NCBI GenBank assembly: GCA_001579985.1
Contig: LRSR01005944.1
Coordinates: forward strand, 1 to 22,608
Direction of reading: 5' to 3'
Source of the DNA: Hypsibius dujardini
Lineage: Eukaryota > Tardigrada > Eutardigrada > Parachela > Hypsibiidae
Length of the DNA stretch: 22,608 nt
The translations under genes were made by a program, and so were the position numbers. Numbering within the stretch: the stretch's first letter is position 1; each line of letters starts with the position of its first letter. Of the stretch, positions 19,493 through 22,608 are shown piece by piece. A model generated the notes under the pieces. It was given only the letters and a program-made list of their open reading frames with translations, was not told where the DNA came from and searched no databases.

Positions 19493-20035
19493 TGACAGAC
19501 TGACTGACTGACTGACTGACAGACCTACTTGTGGTACGCTAAAAAGAGCTGCGGAGGTCCAAGCCATCGCCAACAGCAGCTTCCCTCGGTGTGACTGGCT
19601 CCTCGTGTTCAGCGGCCACAGCACTGTGTAATAATGATCTGCTGCCATCGCCACCACGATATACGATTCCGCGTATAATCCCAGTGTTTTGGTCATACTT
19701 AACACCCGGCACATTGAGTCCCCGGCGTCCCATGACACAGTCAACCGCCAGCCCAGCTCCAGCGCAATCGTGAAGCAACAGACAAACAGATCCGCCGCAG
19801 CGAGATGCGCCAGGAACAGTCTCAGCCTAGACTGCCGGCCCGTGCAGACCATCAACACCGACAGGAAGACCACGTTCGCCATGATCCCCAACACCATAGC
19901 CACAAAGGTGACGATTGTGCCGATCCCGTAGGATATCCGCTCGCCTGTAGGTAACGGTGGTATTCCGGGAGTTTCAGACATTTCCGCTGTCCAGTCAAAT
20001 TCGAAGGTCTTCGTGATTTTCAGACCGGCAGACAA
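16963..20035 (-). CDS. AKH-receptor-like GPCR (GnRH/AKH/corazonin superfamily), complete
   Basis: Seven-helix peptide-hormone receptor. Four exons join in phase: 20035-19529, 19086-18817, 17814-17532 and 17273-16963, giving 456 aa from the first ATG (an alternative start, MSETPG, lies at residue 19). TM1 is about 36-63 with N54; TM2 has AHLAAADLF (76-84); TM3 has Cys109 and ends DHYYTV (133-138) where the family has DRY; TM4 ends FSVPQ (169). ECL2 reads [20 protein letters not shown] with Cys186, closely resembling insect AKH receptors. TM5 is about 198-226; TM6 carries SCAPY (326-330) in place of CWxPY; TM7 has [10 protein letters not shown] (385-394). The tail is basic, then acidic, and has no palmitoylation cysteine cluster. 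Introns are 442, 1002 and 258 bp. Membership in the superfamily is firm; true orthology to AKHR and signalling ability are inferred. Confidence 0.9.
17880..18031. repeat. CACAGA hexanucleotide microsatellite
   Basis: Interrupted CACAGA units, with a pure block of about 14 units at 17953-18028, in intron 2 of the AKH-receptor-like gene. On the sense strand it is TCTGTG, the same motif class as the intergenic 16739-16812 tract. Confidence 0.96.
18589..18822 (-). repeat. 28-32-bp minisatellite containing the exon 2 splice donor
   Basis: Eight tandem copies, each including, on the gene's sense strand, TCTTCGCAGGTTTGTCAGTC. The first copy spans the end of receptor exon 2 (TCTTCCCAG/GTTTGT at 18817). 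Units are about 28 or 32 bp depending on whether GACT is single or doubled. Six of eight copies keep CAG/GTTTGT; two read CAGATTTGT and have lost the GT. The array therefore repeats the donor and a few bases of the exon end. Confidence 0.9.
19137..19329 (-). other. cysteine-rich open frame in intron 1 of the AKH-receptor-like gene
   Basis: On the receptor's own strand and preceded by a possible acceptor (gcatgtcag), this stretch of about 60 codons reads [18 protein letters not shown], then GTCQPEKI, and ends [18 protein letters not shown] before a stop. Seven cysteines in 60 residues is unusual for chance sequence. The frame does not join receptor exon 1 in phase without an early stop. It may be an unrelated exon or coincidence. 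Confidence 0.15.
19336..19522. repeat. CAGA/CTGA microsatellite in intron 1 of the AKH-receptor-like gene
   Basis: CAGA units with GAGA and CAGG variants, changing to CTGA units at 19495-19520, and abutting the exon 1 donor within about 7 bp. On the sense strand it is CTGT followed by poly-serine/cysteine open frames, which are artefacts. Confidence 0.95.
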
Positions 20036-20264
20036 ACGCTCAGTTATGAAAACCGGGAAACTGTTTTTGTGGAAGCAGCCTCGACGTAATGAGTTGAACC
20101 AATTAGGAATAGAAGAAGTTGGCTTTTGGAACTTATATATCTAGACCCAACTGCACAGCACTTGTCGTGGTCAGCCAAAAGTCTCTTGTCTGTGTGCAAA
20201 CAGAAGCTGTTTTTGTATCCACTTAAAATTCAATTGTCTGCCGCTAATTACAAGTCGTCCGTTG

Positions 20265-20668
20265 GAATCCAGTCAGAAGTTTGGTTGTCTGAATCCAGTC
20301 AGAAGTCGTTGTCTAAATCCAGTCAGAAGTCGTTGTCTGAATCCGGTCAGAAGTCGTTGTCTGAATCCAGTCAGAAGTTGTTGTCTGAATCCGGTCAGAA
20401 GTCGTTGTCTTAATCCAGTCAGAAGTCGTTGTCTGAATCCAGTCAGAAGTTGTTGTCTGAATCCAGTCAGAAGTCGTTGTCTTAATCCAGTCAGAAGTCG
20501 TTGTCTGAATCCAGTCAGAAGTCGTTGTCTGAATCCAGTCAGAAGTCGTTGTCTGAATCCAGTCAGAAGTTTGGTTGTCTGAATCCAGTCAGAAGTCGTT
20601 GTCTGAATCCGGTCAGAAGTCGTTGTCTGAATCCGGTCAGAAGTCGTTGTCTGAATCCAGTCAGAAGC
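20265..20668. repeat. 24-bp minisatellite, about 17 copies
   Basis: Tandem units of GAATCCAGTCAGAAGTCGTTGTCT with few variants (CCGGTCAG, AAGTTGTTG, TAATCC). The variant AGAAGTTTGGTTGTCTGAA occurs at the start (about 20275) and again near 20565, which points to duplication of a multi-unit block. It lies 230-630 bp upstream of the AKH-receptor-like start codon, possibly in its promoter. A 24-bp unit is a multiple of three, so both strands have long repetitive open frames that I do not regard as genes. Confidence 0.96.
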
Positions 20669-21265
20669 GCTCATCTATAACATGTTCTTCCAAATCAGAA
20701 AATACCATGTAAGCACTACAACCATCTGCATAGTATAAGATGATATTTCTCCCTTCAATCCATTTTTCATGGGGGGGGGATTTTTGAAAGCCCGCGCGAA
20801 CAAATCTAATTCCCGTCAAAGGGATCAAACAGCATGCCACAGGATACGGATGCATATACACAAGGAAACCCGCCGGTTATTTTGGCCCTGCCTGCTCTCA
20901 TCCGTCTGTGGATTTCGTTGGTCGGCTAATCTAATTATCCGACAATGTCATCCTCTCAGCTTTCAATTAAGCCGAGCAACAGAAGAGACTAAAAAATCAA
21001 TGTCCTGCATGTGACGTTGATGGGGGTGTGAGGTTAAGCTGCAGATCAACCGGAAAGGAATGCAAAAGGACACGGGAAGAATGAAAAGTCTAGTCACGCT
21101 TAATCTTCCACTAACAGGGAATAATTGGCTTTCGGAAAAAAATCCCTTAATTATATCCGGGGAACACCGCCCCGGAACTTTCAGGGTTATTAATGATACC
21201 TTTGACTTTTTCCTGGAGAGTTTATGGTGGGTCCCCAGATACAATAACCAATTAAGCCACTGAAC
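20669..21265. other. spacer with no confident gene
   Basis: Unique sequence with a G-run at 20771-20779. A plus-strand open frame at 21060-21263 looks mildly protein-like (GTFRVINDTFDFFLESLWW) and could include an exon upstream of the candidate terminal exon at 21449-21561, but no coherent gene model results. Confidence 0.4.
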
Positions 21266-21312
21266 AGTCTGTCTGTCTGCCTGTCTGACTGTCTGACTGA
21301 CTGTCTGTCTGC

Positions 21313-21370
<58 letters not shown>

Positions 21371-21396
21371 GTTTGTCTGCTTGCCTGTCAGTCTCA
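21266..21396. repeat. CTGT microsatellite
   Basis: CTGT with CTGA and CTGC variants, about 130 bp, nearly perfect in 21318-21365. It directly precedes the candidate terminal exon, as microsatellites precede exons in the ERCC2 gene. Confidence 0.95.
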
Positions 21397-21448
21397 TTGT
21401 CTGTCACTTATGCTGACGTATCGTCTAAGCGTTTATGCTGTGCATCAG

Positions 21449-21561
21449 CGCTGGCTGCCATTCGTAAGCAATACTTTCACCTTTATAATCAACGGACACA
21501 CTTCTTCCAAATGATGCGTGAAGGTGATCCCGCAAGTGGCCGACGATATACTAAGGCATAA
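21449..21561 (+). CDS. candidate terminal exon of an unidentified gene
   Basis: After a possible acceptor (tgtgcatcag), 37 codons read ALAAIRKQYFHLYNQRTHFF and continue to the C-terminus SGRRYTKA and a TAA stop, followed 17 nt later by a canonical AATAAA (21578-21583), the only well-placed polyadenylation signal I see. The residue mix looks protein-like. No upstream exon could be assigned and no family is recognised, so this may be chance. Confidence 0.2.
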
Positions 21562-21865
21562 AAGCGTGGGAAGCTAAAATAAACAGTGCGCAAGCCCCCA
21601 CACAAACAAATAACCGCTGAGGCAGCGCAAAAATTTCCTATTTCCGGTGCGGCAATCAGCAGTCCACGGTGCGGTTACCTATTACCTAAATGAGTCGTTC
21701 GCAAAATATTAACTTCGTCAGTGTTTACTAACTCCCTTCTACGCTTCCATAGAGTGTGATGACATTTAGTAGACACTGCCTCTGCCTTGTGTCACTCATG
21801 CCTTGTGTCTTCATGAACTTTTTTTAATAGCCTCTTGCTAGTTTGGTTGGCTGCTGATTCCAGAC

Positions 21866-21990
21866 AGAAATTGCTTGTCTGAATTCAACCAGTTAGAACT
21901 TGTCTAAATCTTGTCTGAAACTATTCCGAAGACGTTGCAGAAGTTAGTCCGAATCAACGTAGAATTCATTGTCTGAATCTGATTAGGAAG
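21866..21990. repeat. diverged relative of the 24-bp minisatellite
   Basis: Four or five degenerate units with the phrases TTGTCTGAATTCAACCAG, TTGTCTAAATCTTGTCTGAA and ATTGTCTGAATCTGATTAG, clearly echoing TTGTCTGAATCCAGTCAGAA of the array at 20265-20668. It ends about 45 bp before the start codon at 22032. Confidence 0.55.
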
Positions 21991-22031
21991 CGCTTGCCTG
22001 GAAGTTACGAAATTCTATCCTGATTGACGAA

Positions 22032-22521
22032 ATGTCCTTCCAAATTGGCGGACAAATGCAATCGGTGCCGGTGTCCCAGGCGGTTGACCTGAATTTCGGC
22101 AGCCACGGACAGGGAGCCTCCTTCTCCACTAAAGCTCCCCAGCTATCCCGGCAAAGTGCCATGGCTCGAGCCAGCGAGTTCAACGGACCGGACTGGAGCC
22201 ATAAAGAGTCATTCTATCCGTCGGACTCTTCGTCGTATTCGGAAAGCCCCGCTCCACGGAACTACTCGGACCCGGAACCCAAGTATGATCCAGCAGCTTC
22301 TCCAATGCACAAACAGCAGCGGCCGAAGGCAGGTGCAAACTCCGAAGTGTCGTTGGGCGATTTGATTGACGTGTTTGTGGACGATAAGTTTTTCAAGTCG
22401 CATAACGTGCACTACGGCCCAGCAGTTATTCAGATCAACGGAGAACCGATGGGTGGATCGCCGAGCGTGACCGGAAGTAGTGGTAGAGGCTCGTCTGGTT
22501 CTCGAGGAGACAGCTATTCTG
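22032..22521 (+). CDS. first coding exon of an unrecognised Ser/Gly-rich protein (partial)
   Basis: Starts MSFQIGGQMQSVPVSQAVDL in a fair context (gacgaaATGT) and stays open to a strong donor TCTG/GTAAGT after 22521 (phase 1), giving 163 residues plus one base. Residues 1-100 are rich in Ser, Pro, Gln and charged residues and look disordered. A more ordered segment at about 104-140 reads VSLGDLIDVFVDDKFF and HYGPAVIQINGEP. Then a Gly/Ser-rich run (GSSGRGSSGSRGDSYSG) leads to the splice site. No signal peptide or transmembrane segment. I do not recognise the family. The downstream intron begins with CTGT and CTAT repeats and leaves the window. Confidence 0.65.
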
Positions 22522-22534
22522 GTAAGTGAAAACA

Positions 22535-22608
22535 CGTGTCTGTCTGTCTGTCTCTCTGTTTGCCTGCTGTTTGTCTGTCTGTCTATCTATCTATCTATCT
22601 ATCTATCT
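22535..22608. repeat. CTGT then CTAT microsatellite at right edge
   Basis: CTGT units change to pure CTAT (ATCT) units that run to the last base, so the array is cut by the window. It begins about 14 nt after the donor of the 22032 gene's first exon. Confidence 0.95.

Noticed and set aside
20126-20674. Repeat proteins on both strands of the 24-bp minisatellite (RCLNPVRS on plus, LLTGFRQR on minus)
   Set aside because: The unit is a multiple of three and lacks stops in several frames, so open frames are expected; no start context or splice support.
1-22608. tRNA or rRNA genes
   Set aside because: No cloverleaf with A/B box pattern and no rRNA-like conserved stretch was noticed by eye; a covariance-model scan would be needed to exclude them.

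Overview
This is a stretch of a compact animal nuclear genome. The evidence is spliced genes with GT-AG introns, vertebrate-like ERCC2 and condensin II orthologues, and neuropeptide-type GPCRs. Introns and spacers are packed with tetranucleotide tracts (CTGT/CAGA, TCAA). Two receptors of the GnRH/corazonin/adipokinetic-hormone superfamily, one clearly AKH-receptor-like, suggest a protostome. Gene density and mostly short introns would fit a small ecdysozoan such as a tardigrade, but this species guess is weak. No prokaryotic or viral genes were seen.

Layout, left to right. 1-3183 (minus): 5' half of a GnRH/corazonin-type receptor (TM1-TM5); the TM6/TM7 exons lie beyond the left edge and its 2.1 kb intron holds microsatellites and a possible hAT-type transposon end. 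3184-5711: spacer with two microsatellites and no convincing gene. 5712-8912 (minus): NCAPH2, condensin II kleisin, four exons including a 13-nt first coding exon. 8913-9648: divergent promoter region. 9649-14306 (plus): ERCC2/XPD helicase, ten exons including a 5-nt first coding exon, predicted 761 aa and numbered like human XPD through all its key motifs. 14307-15043: spacer. 15044-15857 (minus): small secreted-peptide gene, two exons, 107 aa. 15858-16962: spacer with a TATA-like box, a CGTA tract and a TGTGTC tract. 16963-20035 (minus): complete AKH-receptor-like GPCR, four exons, 456 aa, with unusual microswitch residues. 20036-22031: spacer with a 24-bp minisatellite, a possible orphan terminal exon and a diverged relative of the minisatellite. 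22032-22521 (plus): first coding exon of an unrecognised, largely disordered protein that continues off the right edge.

The genes do not form one pathway. NCAPH2 (chromosome compaction) and ERCC2 (TFIIH, repair and transcription) are housekeeping genes sharing a head-to-head promoter. The two receptors share an intron position after FS(I/V)PQ and probably reflect ancient paralogy or local duplication, with a secreted-peptide gene lying about 1.1 kb downstream of the second. The most unusual structures are a minisatellite in the second receptor that tandemly repeats its own splice-donor sequence, a duplicated perfect palindrome filling an NCAPH2 intron, and a CCHC zinc-knuckle-like motif inside NCAPH2. 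All exon joins were inferred by eye from splice signals, reading phase and remembered family sequences; none was checked by alignment or RNA data.
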